DNA of 59,740 bases from Polymyxa betae (lineage: Eukaryota > Endomyxa > Phytomyxea > Plasmodiophorida > Plasmodiophoridae), in assembly GCA_003693705.1 (NCBI GenBank), contig RBZT01000583.1, forward strand, positions 1 to 59,740. The letters are read 5' to 3'. Shown in pieces: positions 9,375-21,020 of this stretch. Position 1 is the stretch's first letter, and each line of letters opens with the position of its first letter. A program made the translations under genes and the position numbers. Below the pieces are notes generated by a model. It was not told where the DNA came from. It was given only the letters and a program-made list of their open reading frames with translations, and ran no database searches.

Positions 9375-11160
9375 ATGGAGGCAGAAAATTCAATGAGGTT
9401 TGTATGTAGAGGGTTGCGCGGGTCCTGCCACTGCACTCTGACCTGTCTGCCTGCTTGTTTGCAGTCTTTTGCTTCCCTTCAAGTATTCATTCAGCTCGTG
9501 GTATGATAGGCTTGGCTTTAGCTTCTGGTGTCGTCGCCCTGGGCATGGCCTGGGCCATCGGCGCCCAAGATGTATCCAATGCGCTTGGTCTGATGGGATT
9601 TTGACGCGGTTTCTGGCTATTAATGATGAGTTAGGGACGGCAGTCGGATCCAAAGCAATTTCAGTTCAACAAGCCATTGTAATTGGCGCGGTTTGCGAAT
9701 TCGCAGGAGCGCTAATTGGCGGTGATGTTGCCCAGACAATTTCGAAGGGAATCGTCAATCCAGAGCTTACAGGCTCCATGATGATCTATTGTCAGATCAT
9801 GTTCTGCACCTTATTCGGCGCTTTCGTATGGCTTGCGATTGCTACAAAATACGCTCTTCCAGTTTCTACATCTCACAGCCTTGTCGGGTGAGATGATTTC
9901 CTTGCAATAGTTGACAAACTGTTATTTTTCTTTCACACACTGAATCCTGCTTTATTCTCCTTCATCCCTTGTCTTTTTGTGTTGCATAATTTCTTGATCT
10001 TGACTAATTTTGTATTCTTCCAGATCGTTGCTCGGGTTAGGTTTGATAGCGTGTCCTCAGGCACTGAATTCAAATGTTCTCTCCACTGTTATTGCCTCTT
10101 GGTTGGTCTCACCGACTGCTGGTGCTATTATATCCTTTATGATCTTCTACATCATTAATCGATTCATTCTTCAAACTAAATTTCCATTGCGTTCTGCTCG
10201 CAATCTGATCCCATACTTTTGGGGGTTCACTGTTAGTGTTCTTACTGCTTTCTCAACGTTAGCGGGTCCATCAGAATTCAGGTATCAAATTTGCCTGACC
10301 TGCTTTTAGTTTTGATGGTTATCTAGACTGTCACCTCACCTTTCTTTTGCGTGTGCTGTGTTCATGTTTGTGGTTGCTACCGCTGTAGCATCCCGGATGC
10401 CAGATTTGCGTGAAAAGACTACTTTAGATTTAGCTGACGAAGATGATACAACAGAGAAAGCTGAAGCTCTTTTTATTCGCTTAATGATCGTAACGGCGTG
10501 TGTCGTTTCTTTTGCTCATGGTAGTAACGACGGTACCGACCATTTGACAAACACCTAAGTTTCCTACTGACTCGCTGATTCAGTTTCTAACTCGATCGGT
10601 CCATTTGCTGCCATTATCGAAGTGTATCAATCAGGTAGATTTTATCCACCCCTGTTTGCTTGGAATCAGCTAATGATGTTTGCACAGGTTCGACGTCTGC
10701 GAAAGACCCCATTCCTCTATGGATTTTGGTGTTTGGGGGATTCGGCATCGTTCTGGGACTCGCTACCTATGGCTATAAGGTAGGACTCTATTTCCTCTGT
10801 GAATCCCAACTCAAAGGAATAGGTGATGGCGACAATTGGTGAAAAAATCACCAAGTTGACATATTCACGAGGGTTTGCTGCCCAAATCGCTACTGCTTTA
10901 ACTGTCCTTACTGCATCTGTATTGGGATTAAGCGTTTCCACAACCCATTGCTTAATCGGTGCAATTGCTGGTGCGTAGTAATCCCTGGTAAACATTCATA
11001 TTCTGATGGCACTTTAATAGGTTTAGCCATGGTAGAAGGCAATGATAAAGTCAACAAAGGCACTCTGAAGCGAATTGCTGTTTCGTGGGTTGTGACACTA
11101 CCGGCTTCGGCCACATTCTCCTTAATAGTATTCGGCTTTACTAAGGTATCTCCGATATAG
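9375..11160 (+). CDS. PiT-family inorganic phosphate transporter (multi-exon)
   Basis: A sodium- or proton-coupled phosphate permease of the PiT (SLC20/Pho89) family in the plasma membrane. Signature blocks are GMAWAIGAQDVSNALG joined to TAVGSKAISVQQA across a 47-nt intron (9588-9634), then CEFAGALIGGDVAQTISKGI, ALPVSTSHSLVG, and SFAHGSND joined to VSNSIGPFAAI across an intron ending near 10583. These are the two inverted PiT signature halves (GANDVANS-type). A central loop (LADEDDTTEKAE, about 10431-10472) is acidic, as in the family. The last exon ends GLAMVEGNDKVNKGTLKRIA ... LIVFGFTKVSPI at 11160. The first coding exon is uncertain: Met at 9503 begins the first transmembrane helix directly, and an upstream Met at 9375 with an intron ending at 9464 is possible. 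Signature Asn/Asp residues are present, though the first one reads GAQDV rather than GANDV. Confidence 0.85.
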
Positions 11161-11194
11161 ATTAATGTTTAAATAATAAAAAAATCATTAATAT

Positions 11195-14062
11195 TCAACT
11201 GGATTTGTCTAGCTCCGGTTGATTGTGGTATTCAACGGTTATTTGGAAATTCAGATTGGACTTGGCAGATTGAGAGCTAGTTAGAACCTCGGGCGATGTT
11301 CGGCATGAGCACTCGCCATGGCTGAAAGAATGGCATCGTCTGCATGCATGAATATACCTACAAGTACCAATTCTTTGGCAGTGGTCACTCTTATTAAAAT
11401 AATAGCAAAAGCTGTGAATATCGTCTAGAGAGCGCCGACTGACAATAGCATCAGAGCGCTTGGCGTGATTGTCATCAAATGATGATCGAGAGCGACCCCT
11501 CGATTCGCTGCGACTGTAACGATCTTTCCTACAATAGGGTTAACATGAAGGTATCGATATTACTAACAGAGCGGTTTACGATCCATATCGGGACTGCCTA
11601 TAAGTTGAAGGCGACGCATCACGCCGTGGAGAATAAGAACGAGAATCCGATCTTCGCCGAGTGTGAGACTTAACAACCTGGCGCTCCAAAGAATGTGAAC
11701 GAGAGCTCGGAATCAGATTTTTGTTAGAGTATGAGCTTGAACTGGAATTCAAAGCTTGACGCTCTAAGGAATGTGATGGGGAGTTTGATATTTGATTATC
11801 CGAAAGGTGAGAGTTTGCCCGAGAGTTATCCACAGTTCGGTGTTCTGGAGACCGCGAACGTGTGATCAAATGTTGATTTTCTTCACAGTGTGCATTTGCA
11901 ACGGAATACTCCACGGCTTGCCGTTCCGGAGAACGCGAATTCAAATCTGGATTCTCATCAATATATGAACTTGCCTTGGAATGATGACGATTCGGAGAGC
12001 TGGGGGCAAAATGAAGAAAGTTGAAGCCAGGAGATTGAGGAGTGACTTCTGAACTATCCGCGCGATTCGAATTCGATGGCGACTGTCCAGCCAAAGTTGG
12101 CTAATGATTCTAGTTGCGACTTTCACAAAAAAGTTATTTACTAACTTTAGGTCTGCTTCGGTGCTCCTGCTTCACAACATCTGACGAATTCGCACCTTTC
12201 GTAGACAGGGGCATTACTGAAACGAATATTCTGGTTTGATTGTCGAGAACCCTCTCGGTGAACATCAGAGAGGATTTACCGATGTTAGATTGCCTATATA
12301 AGATGTGTAAGGAGCGTAAGAATATAAAGAGCAAGACTTCAAACCATCGGAAATAATTAATGAAGCTTTCCAACGTGGACAAGCCGACTTGAATCAACCG
12401 CTTAGCAAAATCCCGCTCATATCGCGAACTATACATCTAAAAAGGTTCAGCAGATTCCGACATATTAGTATGAGCTGAACTAAAAGTAAACCATTGGAAT
12501 AGTTTTCACATCGCAGCACGTAGAAGACGATTTCGTCTGCAGCAACTGAATGACCTAAAAGATATGGTAAGCATTACAGAAAATGTTTGCTCTAACATAC
12601 CTCTTTTTCTAAAGAAGCAGTAGATGACTCGATGATAGCTGGAGGGGGTAATGAGACTGGCGAAACAGTTTCATTGACAACGGCAAGGGTGCGAGGACTA
12701 ATTCATGTTAAGCAAATGCCAACTGACAGATCCATCACAAATTACGAATGTCCAACAGTCTGAGCAGATCCGCCGGTATCTTGAGTACGGAAAGCCCCAG
12801 CTTGCGCAGACGATGTTCCCTAAACGAAATCAGAAGAGGTAAGAAGCGTAAACGATAATCTAACAGAAGAGGAGTGAGTGATGAAATGCTGCGAGCTTGT
12901 TCTATTGACTTGAGCAGATAGTTGAGACGGAACAGAAACAAACTGAGAAGCAGGGGAAGCTGTGACGAAATAAACAAGAAATGTCATGACTGCAATCGCT
13001 TAGAATTTGCCTGAATGTTGAATTTGACTTTGGCTTGAGCTTGGAGTACTTACTTGACGAGATTCGGGCACGGAATGCGTAGGGAATGGGGACGAAATCG
13101 GTAAATGCGACGATGATGTAGGAAATCTTGGAGCTGAAGAAAGAGAGACAGCACCACTCTGATCAGCTGTCGCGGTCGTATTTGGACAGCTTGGAATGCC
13201 TTCAGTGATGTTGGAAGACAACGAAGGAGAAAGAGGTAAAGATGACGGGGTCTCAGCGACTGAAAAATGCTGCAGCCTGGGAGTTGTCTCGGGCTCACAT
13301 GGAGCTTGAGTGGAGCTTGCTGATTGTGGAGTTTGAAGGATGACCATCGGGTCAAAGTAGGTAGTATCAACCTGAATAGGTTGTGAAGGATCAGGTAAAT
13401 TGCTTGCAGGAGCAAAATCATCATCACTAGCCAGTTGTTGGTCCTTATTTGCGGGGCTCGTAGTGAAATTAGTCGAAGTGTGAAGTGCAGACGACGGCGA
13501 AGCCACTTCTGAAGGAACGGATTGGCCCGGCACATTTATAGGGGATTCAGTGCCAGGTCGAACATCGGTGTAGAGAAAGGCTGGATCACTGGGAGCGACA
13601 GTATACATCGCATGCACCATGGATTTCAATTCATCAGCAAATTCAGCAACACTGCTTAAAAATAATCCAAGATTATCGAGTCGGTGTTGACTGGATGGCA
13701 CTTGTGCTCTGAGAGCCTTACATAGCGCTTCAGCCTGGAACTGTTTAGGTATACGATAGAAACAATCAACGAAAACATTGAAATGAATGCCACAACAGCT
13801 ACAGAATCTGACACAGATATATAAAAATCCAAATTAACACCAAATAAGAAAGTGAACAAACTGCACAAAACAGCTCAGTTCTTACTTGGATACGTCGTTT
13901 TCTCTCAACAACTAGCTCAGCCTCGACCATCTGTATGCGTTGTTCAAACTCGGATCGTTGTACATCGAGATTCTTCTGACATTCACTGGCGAATCCGGTT
14001 TGCAGCTCCTGTATGAGCCGGGTCAATGTTGGCGAATTGATCATGGCCATCTGGGCCGCCAT
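11195..14062 (-). CDS. coiled-coil, Ser-rich and SR-repeat protein ending in a CCCH zinc finger (multi-exon)
   Basis: Reconstructed from reverse-strand exons linked by short GT-AG introns. Exon 1 (from Met 14062) encodes a coiled coil (QRIQMVEAELVVERKRRIQ) that joins to AEALCKALRAQVPSSQHRLD in exon 2. Then comes a long Ser/Thr/Pro-rich region (13700-13055) and further Ser-rich exons (about 12960-12740). The segment to about 12152 ends EHRSRPK and joins PTLAGQSPSNSNRADSS across a 45-nt intron. Next is an SR-type region with repeated 'SRS-x-SLERQ/SPERQ' units (about 12100-11580). After a 49-nt intron follow DRYSRSESRGRSRSSFDD and the terminal finger CYYFNKSDHCQRIGTCRYIH (C-x8-C-x5-C-x3-H), then a second Cys/His cluster (CRRCHSFSHGECSC). 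The stop is at 11195-11197. SR repeats plus CCCH suggest RNA or splicing work. The central exon order is the least certain part, and two adjacent genes are possible. Confidence 0.5.
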
Positions 14063-14337
14063 CTACTGGCCAGCTTGATCAGCTATCGATAAAGCTCTAC
14101 GCAGTTGCGCGACCCGTTCAAATTTGTTGCATTAGTTACGTTACACTCTCAGAAAAATCGTCACGAACGGCTATTGGATCGATCATCAATCATCCGATTT
14201 AAAAAGTAGGATCATTAGCAGAAAATGACGTACTGATTTTAAAGACGTTAGATATAAGCAAGTGCTGAGACATTAGTTGTATTAATGAATGAAGTAGTTA
14301 AGATGATAGGAAAACACAGGCCATGCTACCAGCAAAT

Positions 14338-15405
14338 TTAGTGATCCTTCTCGAGATGGCGTTCAAGACCTCTAGAGCTGCCGAATTTCTTAGGACACAG
14401 CGAACAATGGTGTTCGTAGTGTTGTCTTTGATGGTATTTCAAGCTCTTTTTAGGCATCGTTTCTTGACACTTTTTGCAAGTAGCCATTTCATCATTACTT
14501 GATATTTCCAACTTATCATCGTCCTTGTCATCATCAATTTGAGCGCCTTCCGCAATATTCTCGGATTGTACTTGGGCATCCTCTATAGCTTCGTCTTTCT
14601 CAGGATCAGGAACGTTTTCGGTCGCATTGTTGCCCTTGGATTTCTTTTCCTTTCTTAGTTTTCTTGGCTGAGTGACTGATCCGTTGGCCTCGACAATCGC
14701 TTCGTTCTGCTCAAAAGTAGGCTGATTAGGCTCAATTGGCACAGAATTCGCAGTAGTTCGCTTCGACTTCGTTGCAGATTCTTTTTTCTGCGAAGTAGCT
14801 TTGATTGGCTCAGGTGCATCTTGTTTAGGCAATTCCTTCTCTTTAGCCTGAGTCAGGGCTTTTTTCGGCTCGGAGGCAGACTTCCTCGACATTGGCTTCT
14901 TGGCTGTAGGTTTCGCAGTTGTCTGAGCCAAAGGGAGGCTATTCGTCGATGAGCTGTCGTCATCGGACACCTTCTGAGCGCCGCTTTTCGGTGTTTCAGT
15001 GACATTGGGGAGTGATAACACAGGTGTAATCTTATGCTGGATAGGAGAGCCTCCAGATTGCCCAAGCATTGTCTTTTGCTGTGGCATCGTAGTAGTTGAA
15101 GCCGGAGAACGGAAACACGTTTTCTTCGCAGGCGTTTGATTATCGTCATTGTCGCTTAGGTCGATGTAAATATGGTCGCGATCTTCGAATACATCAGCAA
15201 CAACATCGTCAACGTCGAGATCAAATCTATCTGCGCATTGTAACCTTGGTGCCCGAATTTGGCGACCGGAATACAATTTGCTGTACTTTGCCTGTATTGT
15301 CAGGGCAAGATCGCCAAGAGAGTCGGACGGACGGGCAAGTTGAACGAACTTTCGGTCGCGGCAATGGACAAAAAGTCGCAGGAATGGTCGTTCAGAAACG
15401 CTCAT
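14338..15405 (-). CDS. Net1-like N-terminal domain protein with C-terminal C2H2 fingers
   Basis: A single-exon 355-residue protein. Residues about 6-85 (FLRLFVHCRDRKFVQLARPS ... LALTIQAKYSKLY ... LDVDDVVADVFEDRDHIYID) match the ubiquitin-like N-terminal domain of yeast Net1/Tof2 (Cytokin_check_N type: 'FLh-trPs-tL-sL--eI---f-kLYP ... cDLD-d-vVkDVF'). The middle is a Lys/Ser/Glu-rich disordered stretch. The C-terminus has one clear C2H2 finger (CSLCPKKFGSSRGLERHLEKDH) preceded by a second, C-x2-C ... H-x3-H (ATCKKCQETMPKKSLKYHQRQH). In yeast the domain acts in nucleolar silencing and RENT complexes; here only a chromatin or nucleolar DNA-binding role can be inferred. This combination of domains is not one I recognise. 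Confidence 0.7.
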   Translation of the reverse strand: MSVSERPFLRLFVHCRDRKFVQLARPSDSLGDLALTIQAKYSKLYSGRQIRAPRLQCADRFDLDVDDVVADVFEDRDHIYIDLSDNDDNQTPAKKTCFRSPASTTTMPQQKTMLGQSGGSPIQHKITPVLSLPNVTETPKSGAQKVSDDDSSSTNSLPLAQTTAKPTAKKPMSRKSASEPKKALTQAKEKELPKQDAPEPIKATSQKKESATKSKRTTANSVPIEPNQPTFEQNEAIVEANGSVTQPRKLRKEKKSKGNNATENVPDPEKDEAIEDAQVQSENIAEGAQIDDDKDDDKLEISSNDEMATCKKCQETMPKKSLKYHQRQHYEHHCSLCPKKFGSSRGLERHLEKDH

Positions 15406-15881
15406 GATTTGTCTGAAACCAGGACCCGTCTCTTTAACAGCTCAAAATGACAATTGTCCGGAAATTTGCCATGGTCATGCATGGGGGGTTCGGGGGTCAA
15501 AATGTCATCAAATTGCGTAACTTTTCCGAAAATGCGAAATAATCTTCCGAAATTGCGTAGAAGTTCTTGGAATCCGAATCGCAGAAACAAAGATCAGTCG
15601 TTCACTTCCAGTAATCTTGAAATGTTTATTTGAAATCTAAACTAAACCCAAGTTTACTGAGATTGCTAACGTACAACAATTGCCTGCTTGCCGTTAACAA
15701 CTCATTATCTTGTCTGTTTATTCATTATCTGGTCGTGCTTCTGGTGCATTCCGGTCCCGAGAACTAATACCATGAAAACGATAGCGGGTGTGTGTCATTG
15801 CAGATATAATCGTTGATGTTTTAACCTCCAGTTACCAAGTATGGTACTAGACCATTTCTAAATAGCAATAACATGTATTCT
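15406..15881. other. intergenic region
   Basis: Upstream flank of the C2H2/Net1-like gene. A 62-codon reverse frame here has no protein-like features. Nothing else seen. Confidence 0.5.
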
Positions 15882-16413
15882 TTAGGGGCTTGAATTAAGT
15901 CCCCAATGACGAGGAGAAAACGTGTACACTTTGCTTTCTCTCATTCTTGGACGTTTGAAGGATTTAGATGATGTTAATGGGGTTCTGGTCGATATTAGAC
16001 TATTATTAGGTGATTTCATAGATCGACGTCGACATAGGATCATAGTAATGAGAATAATAATCAGGACACCGACTAGTAGAGTAGCTGTAAGTATTGGGAC
16101 CATTCCAATTAGGTGCAGTTAATGATAGCAACATTGCTTGGCACGCGGTCATGTCAGCTCTCATATCTGAAACGATCAACACATGATTGACACAAATGAA
16201 ACATATCTTCACCAAGGTCAGTATCTTGAAAAATTTCACACAGTTTTCAGCACTAAAGTTACATTGAAAATATATAAAGTAAACTTCTAGAGAAGCAATT
16301 AACAATTTAACCAAAACCACAGGTTTGATTGCTGAAAGAGTTGTGGAACTGGAACTGCAATGCGTGACAGGGTTGGGTTGACTGTGTTTAGGGTTTCTCA
16401 TGACTGCATGCAA
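15882..16413 (-). CDS. possible small single-pass membrane protein (gene model uncertain)
   Basis: The last exon reads PILTATLLVGVLIIILITMI followed by LCRRRS: one hydrophobic helix and a basic stop-transfer, then a Ser/Thr/Lys-rich tail ending at 15882. Upstream reverse frames (16090-16413) include a plausible 47-nt intron (GTGAAGATATG ... CGTTTCAG) but the join into the membrane exon needs another intron that I could not place. This may be a small secreted or type I membrane protein, or a non-coding stretch with a chance hydrophobic frame. Confidence 0.3.
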
Positions 16414-16470
16414 TTGCTGCGGATCAGCCGAATTCCGGATCTGTCATTGGGTTTCTGAGAACCCTGAATC

Positions 16471-17379
16471 ATGACAACAATTCGTATTCTGGATGGTGGC
16501 ATGAGCCGCGAATTAACCCGATTAGGAGCCCAATTATATCAGCCCGAATGGTCGGCAGCAGCCCTTATCGAGACGCCCGAAATAGTTCGCAAGGTTCATG
16601 ACGAATTTATTGAGGCTGGCGCCGATATCATTACTACTAACAGCTATGCTCTTGTTCCATTTCACATCGGCGAACAGCGATTCCGTTCTGAAGGTGCCTC
16701 ATTGATCAGTTTATCTGGGGAGTTGGCAAGGGCGGCAGCGAACTCTAATACTCAACGTAAGGTGCTGGTAGCAGGCTCATTACCACCAATATTCGGCTCG
16801 TATGAACCTCAACGTTTTGATCCAACTCGTGTTCACGACTATCTATCAGTTCTGGTAGAGAACCTCTCGCCTCATGTTGATGTATGGTTGGGCGAGACCT
16901 TAAGCTTGATCGCCGAAGCCGAGGCTGTTCGTTGTGCTGTCCAGGCATCTGGAAAGCCATTCTGGGTTTCGTTTACTTTGTCGGACGATGCCGGAGCGGT
17001 TGAAGATGTACCAAGGCTAAGATCTGGTGAGACTGTGACGGAAGCTGCTCGATGGGCGACTGAATCAGGTGCTGCCGCCCTGCTCTTCAATTGCAGTCGT
17101 CCAGAAGTTATGACAAAAGCTGTTCAAGTCGCCGCAAAAATGTTGAAGGAAACTGCAATTGAGATGGGCGTGTATGCGAATGCTTTTGAGGGTGAACAAG
17201 AAGGGAACGCTAATGGGACCCTTCATGAAATTCGGGATGATCTAACTTCCGATCGGTATTGTCTATTTGCTGACGAATGGTATCGTGCTGGAGCGACACT
17301 GATTGGCGGATGTTGTGGAATCAGTGCTCAACATATCTCTCGCCTTGTCGCAGCCAAACGCGATTTTCACTGGAAATAA
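16471..17379 (+). CDS. homocysteine S-methyltransferase
   Basis: A single-exon enzyme of 302 residues, normal for the MHT1/MmuM group. It transfers a methyl group from S-methylmethionine or S-adenosylmethionine to homocysteine, giving methionine (cytosol). The N-terminus LDGGMSREL is the family start. ITTNSYAL is in the barrel, LLFNCSRPE carries the first zinc Cys and GGCCGI near residue 287 the paired zinc Cys residues, so the metal site is complete. The Met at 16471 begins right before the conserved start block, so I take it as the start. Absence of introns is unusual beside its multi-exon neighbours but not unique here. Confidence 0.9.
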   Translation: MTTIRILDGGMSRELTRLGAQLYQPEWSAAALIETPEIVRKVHDEFIEAGADIITTNSYALVPFHIGEQRFRSEGASLISLSGELARAAANSNTQRKVLVAGSLPPIFGSYEPQRFDPTRVHDYLSVLVENLSPHVDVWLGETLSLIAEAEAVRCAVQASGKPFWVSFTLSDDAGAVEDVPRLRSGETVTEAARWATESGAAALLFNCSRPEVMTKAVQVAAKMLKETAIEMGVYANAFEGEQEGNANGTLHEIRDDLTSDRYCLFADEWYRAGATLIGGCCGISAQHISRLVAAKRDFHWK

Positions 17380-17915
17380 ATCGCCAATACTGAATGCTGA
17401 TTTCGCGAACAGAGACATTCATTTCGAAAGGACTTGTGTGATGAAATCCTTTGTGATTGTTTCTCTATTTTAAGCCACAAGGTGCATCGGCATGATTCTT
17501 GATTAGGTTCCAAGTAGGCTGATTTTAAACCAACCTGTATGCTGTATTCAATGTTAGGGAGTTATCCTTCTGTATGATAATCAGGTACTGTACTTGATAT
17601 TTCATGGGCTTTATGATCCCCTCATGTCAAGATCTTTAAATCCGAGTCGACCTTGTGTTGCGATCTTCTCATCTCGCAATGATATTGCTGATTCATAAAA
17701 CAAATCCGTTCTCTAAATAAAAGAATCTATTCCAGTGCAACTCAGCAAATTACTGTCACAAAAAACATTTCCAATCTGAATGAGCTCAAAGGGCATTCAG
17801 TATAATGATAAAGACGGAATTGTTCTCATTTCAAGACCGAAGAATCTAAAGCAGTTCGGTGGCCATTATACGTATATTATTTCATACATCATCTCTTTTG
17901 AAATATGATAAAGAT
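17380..17915. other. convergent intergenic region
   Basis: Lies between the 3' ends of the methyltransferase and the EF-hand gene. AT-rich, no gene recognised. Confidence 0.6.
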
Positions 17916-18642
17916 CTAAGCGAACATTGTCTGAAATTCATGAAAGTCAATAGTTTGACCATCATTATTTGGGCTGGCCTGCTTTAATAGATCGTCCAGA
18001 CGGATTGTCAATCCAAAATCCTTACAGACGATTTTCTTCAACTTGGCATAGCTAATAGTTCCGGTCTTATCTGGATTGCCACCTAGCGCTACGAACGCTT
18101 CAACGATATCGCTGTCGTCGGAAACCTTGGAGGCGTGCGCCTTCTGCGACTGAATCACCTTGAGAAATTCAGGAAAATCAATAGACCTGTACGACAATGG
18201 TAAATTTGGACAAATTCAATAGATGAAAATGATATGCAGATAGCAGATGAGCAAATTCTTTAAAAGACGCGTTCCCGTTCTGTTTGCCACGATGAAGCAG
18301 AACATAAAATGGATGATATCAACACATATTTAGAAATGAATAACGAACAAACATAGATCATCGAAGATAATGAATAGCCATGAGAGATTGAATATAGAAT
18401 CATACCCGCTCATATCTTCATCAACCATGGATATCATGGCAAATACAGCCTCTGAGCAATGTCTCAGCTCTGTACTCCAATAAGATGACAATCATTTCAC
18501 CTTGAGTAGGTTTCTGTCGCATTGATGTCTCCAAAGCCTGAGATAGCTCCCATACATCTATCGTTCCGCTGTTATCTTTATCGAATTTTCGAAACGCATC
18601 ACGACATCGCTTGACCTCGGCCTCGCTCATCTCAGAATCCAT
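17916..18642 (-). CDS. calmodulin-like EF-hand protein (3 exons)
   Basis: Exon 1 (Met at 18642, MDSEMSEAEVKRCRDAFRKF DKDNSGTIDVWEL) contains EF-hand 1 with a full DxDxSGTIDxxE loop. A short middle exon (about 18460-18415) reads AVFAMISMVDEDMSG. The last exon joins it as SIDFPEFLKVIQ, completing EF-hand 2 (DEDMSGSIDFPE) across an intron that ends at about 18187. EF-hand 3 (GGNPDKTGTISYAKLKK) and EF-hand 4 (ASPNNDGQTIDFHEFQ) follow, ending FQTMFA. EF1 and EF2 look able to bind calcium. EF3 lacks the usual first Asp-x-Asp pattern and is probably weak. Size and layout fit centrin/calmodulin-like proteins of axonemes such as docking-complex light chains; the subfamily is not settled. Confidence 0.85.
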
Positions 18643-19866
18643 GATCGTTTACCACGAATAAGTTAGATCGAGATGTACACCTGGTTCCATCTCAAGTTAA
18701 TAACTATCAACCAGCAACCAACACGGTAATAATATTCTACGATCATCATTCATCTGCTACGTGAGTCCTCGATCATGACCTTGATAAAACCAACTAATAA
18801 TGCAGTACAAGAAATACAACAAATTCATCTCCAACAGCCGTGCTGTTGTTATTAATGGTCGGGTATGGCTCTGCAGGACATCAAAGTCATAGCTTACATC
18901 ATGATCGTCTAAAGAGACGAATTTAAGTGGTCTGTTCCTTGAGTCTTAGCCTGAATTTTCGAAATTCTTTATTGAATATGCAGAGAGAGGCAGGAATGAG
19001 ACAATAGAGGTTGTGCTTTGAGAGATCTGGTCGTCTTCATTGACGACCAACAGCAATGGAGCGCCGGCGATTGTCGGTGACGTTGCCGACGAAAGCCTTC
19101 GCCCAGACGGCTCTTTCTAATCCGAACCAATAAAATTGTTGAGTAGGTATTGCAGACATTGCTGGCTGGATGACAATATAACATGAATGGACAGAATGGT
19201 ATCGTAAAAAGATCGCAACTGTTATAACAGTTCTGCAGTAGGCTCCCATGTCAAGGAGAGGCTGATACAGATTTTAATATGTCTTATTAGTAAAGCTTTA
19301 AAATAACCTTCATTAGAAATAAACGTAATCTTCTAGCTCTCTGTGATTTCTCTGATTACTGAAGAATGAGAATCTGCCATAAGAAGGCATCCAACATCGA
19401 GCCTTGCTATACAACTGACAAACCTTAGAAAACCGGCGGACGCCAACACTTACGGTAGAAGTAATACTTGTGCAGGACCCCCCAAAGCAACATTGGGAAA
19501 TCTATCGTCATACTTCAATAATCGTTCTGATGAACCGGGTGATAGGATCGGCGATTTACTCATCCATCTGGAGGCAAATACTACTGCTCTTGGATATAAA
19601 ATTGTCCAGGTTAAAAGGCAATGGCGGCTTTCTCGACTTCGCGCTTCGCTTTCCAGTTTGACGATGATCTGATGGAAGTTTATAGATAACTGTTGCATTC
19701 CGAGTAGCCTCTGTCTAGATTGTAGAATGAAAGAATTGATTGTTATATCACGAGATAGAGTTGACCCTTTCACGGATCGATTCGGGTTTTTCTTCATACA
19801 AATTAATTGTGAGGTGATTCAACTCCTAATAGCCCTGATTTCGATCAGGTTTGTCATACACTATAG
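18643..19866. other. intergenic region with unassigned reverse-strand frames
   Basis: Reverse frames at 19037-19249 (ending near YWFGLERAVWAKAFVGNV) and 19450-19797 have somewhat protein-like composition and could be exons of a small reverse-strand gene between 18960 and 19800. I could not join them with splice sites or name a family. Confidence 0.3.
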
Positions 19867-21020
19867 ATGCAGCCGATTGGATCGGCAGCTCTGCCTGTAC
19901 CCGACAGTAGACGAGTCATCACGATTCGAATCGTGATGGTCGTTGGTCTGATTGCAATGGGCGCCCTGAGTTTCTTTCTGATGCCGACCGCCATAGACAT
20001 TCTAACAAGTATTACTAAAAGTTATGATCGAAGGAATATCGGCTACATTGTAATGTGGTTTATTGCCTTCTGTATTAATGGCTCTCCAATCTCTGTCGCA
20101 TCTCTGTAAGCAGTCCCATCACTCGCTGTTATCATTTGAAGTTCTGCTCTACTTCTGATTTCTGGTTCATTGTGACTACTGTATCATTTTTCATTTCAAT
20201 ATTTCTTTAGATACATTTGCCTTGATTCAAACCTTTTTCGTTTATCCTCTTATCTTTCTCGTGTTTGTGACTTCTTGTTCTACTTCTGCTCATGTTTCTA
20301 CTTGTGTCAATTTGCTAATTGATGTATATCAGGCCTGTGGCTTTAACTTCTGGGTTTCTATACGGATGGTGGGCTTTTCCATTGGTATAAGCAGCAAGTT
20401 CCTTTCATCAAACAGTAATGTAACTTGACCAATAGGGTTACTGTGGTCTAATTCTTGGTGCTCACGTATCAATTCGAATTGTTCGATGGCTGGCCGGTAA
20501 TGGTAATCGGGTCTTGGCTCTGCTGTGATCACGCTGTTTTGACCCATCTTCAGGGCACGTTTCAGTGACAGCGGTTCGTCAAATGTTCGGTTCGTATTCC
20601 GAGAAAATCGTGGCTTTTGAGCAAGCACTAAAAGAGCATGGCGTTCAGATGGTTGCTTTGCTTCAGCTGAGCGTTTTACCTTTTGGAATCCTGAATGGTC
20701 TTCTGGGTTTAACTGAAGTCAAGCTGAGTCAACACTTTTTGGCAACAATGGTGACCCGAACAAAGCTGCTTCTGTACGTTTGGATTGGAATGTCGGCTCC
20801 AGATATCGCTGTCCTCATACGGGACCTACAATCTGGTTCTTTTGACTTCCGCTCCGCAAGAACCATCTTGTTTTCTCTGGTCATTGTGTTTACCTTCGTG
20901 GCTTTCGTGATGATATTTATCCATGTCAGAAAGCAGCTGAGGAGGTTTCAACAACCTTCGCAATCTGTTCCATCTTCGCCAGATCCAAGTGAAATGGCAA
21001 CGAGTCAATCAACGACTTAG
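19867..21020 (+). CDS. TVP38/TMEM64 (SNARE-associated Golgi / DedA-like) membrane protein (multi-exon)
   Basis: The start exon (Met 19867) encodes a cytosolic tail and two hydrophobic segments. After an intron the signature PVALTSGFLYGWWAFPL (about 20333-20383) matches the family 'P-tsGFvyG---f' block. The last exon (from about 20554) gives GHVSVTAVRQMF, LQLSVLPFGILNGLLGLTEV (family: lRlsPlPfnllNy-lGlT-v) and two more membrane helices, ending TSQSTT at 21020. The domain is a scramblase-type or VTT fold in Golgi/ER membranes. The basic N-terminus and Ser/Pro-rich C-terminus are typical additions. Exons between 20110 and 20330 were not resolved. Confidence 0.75.
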
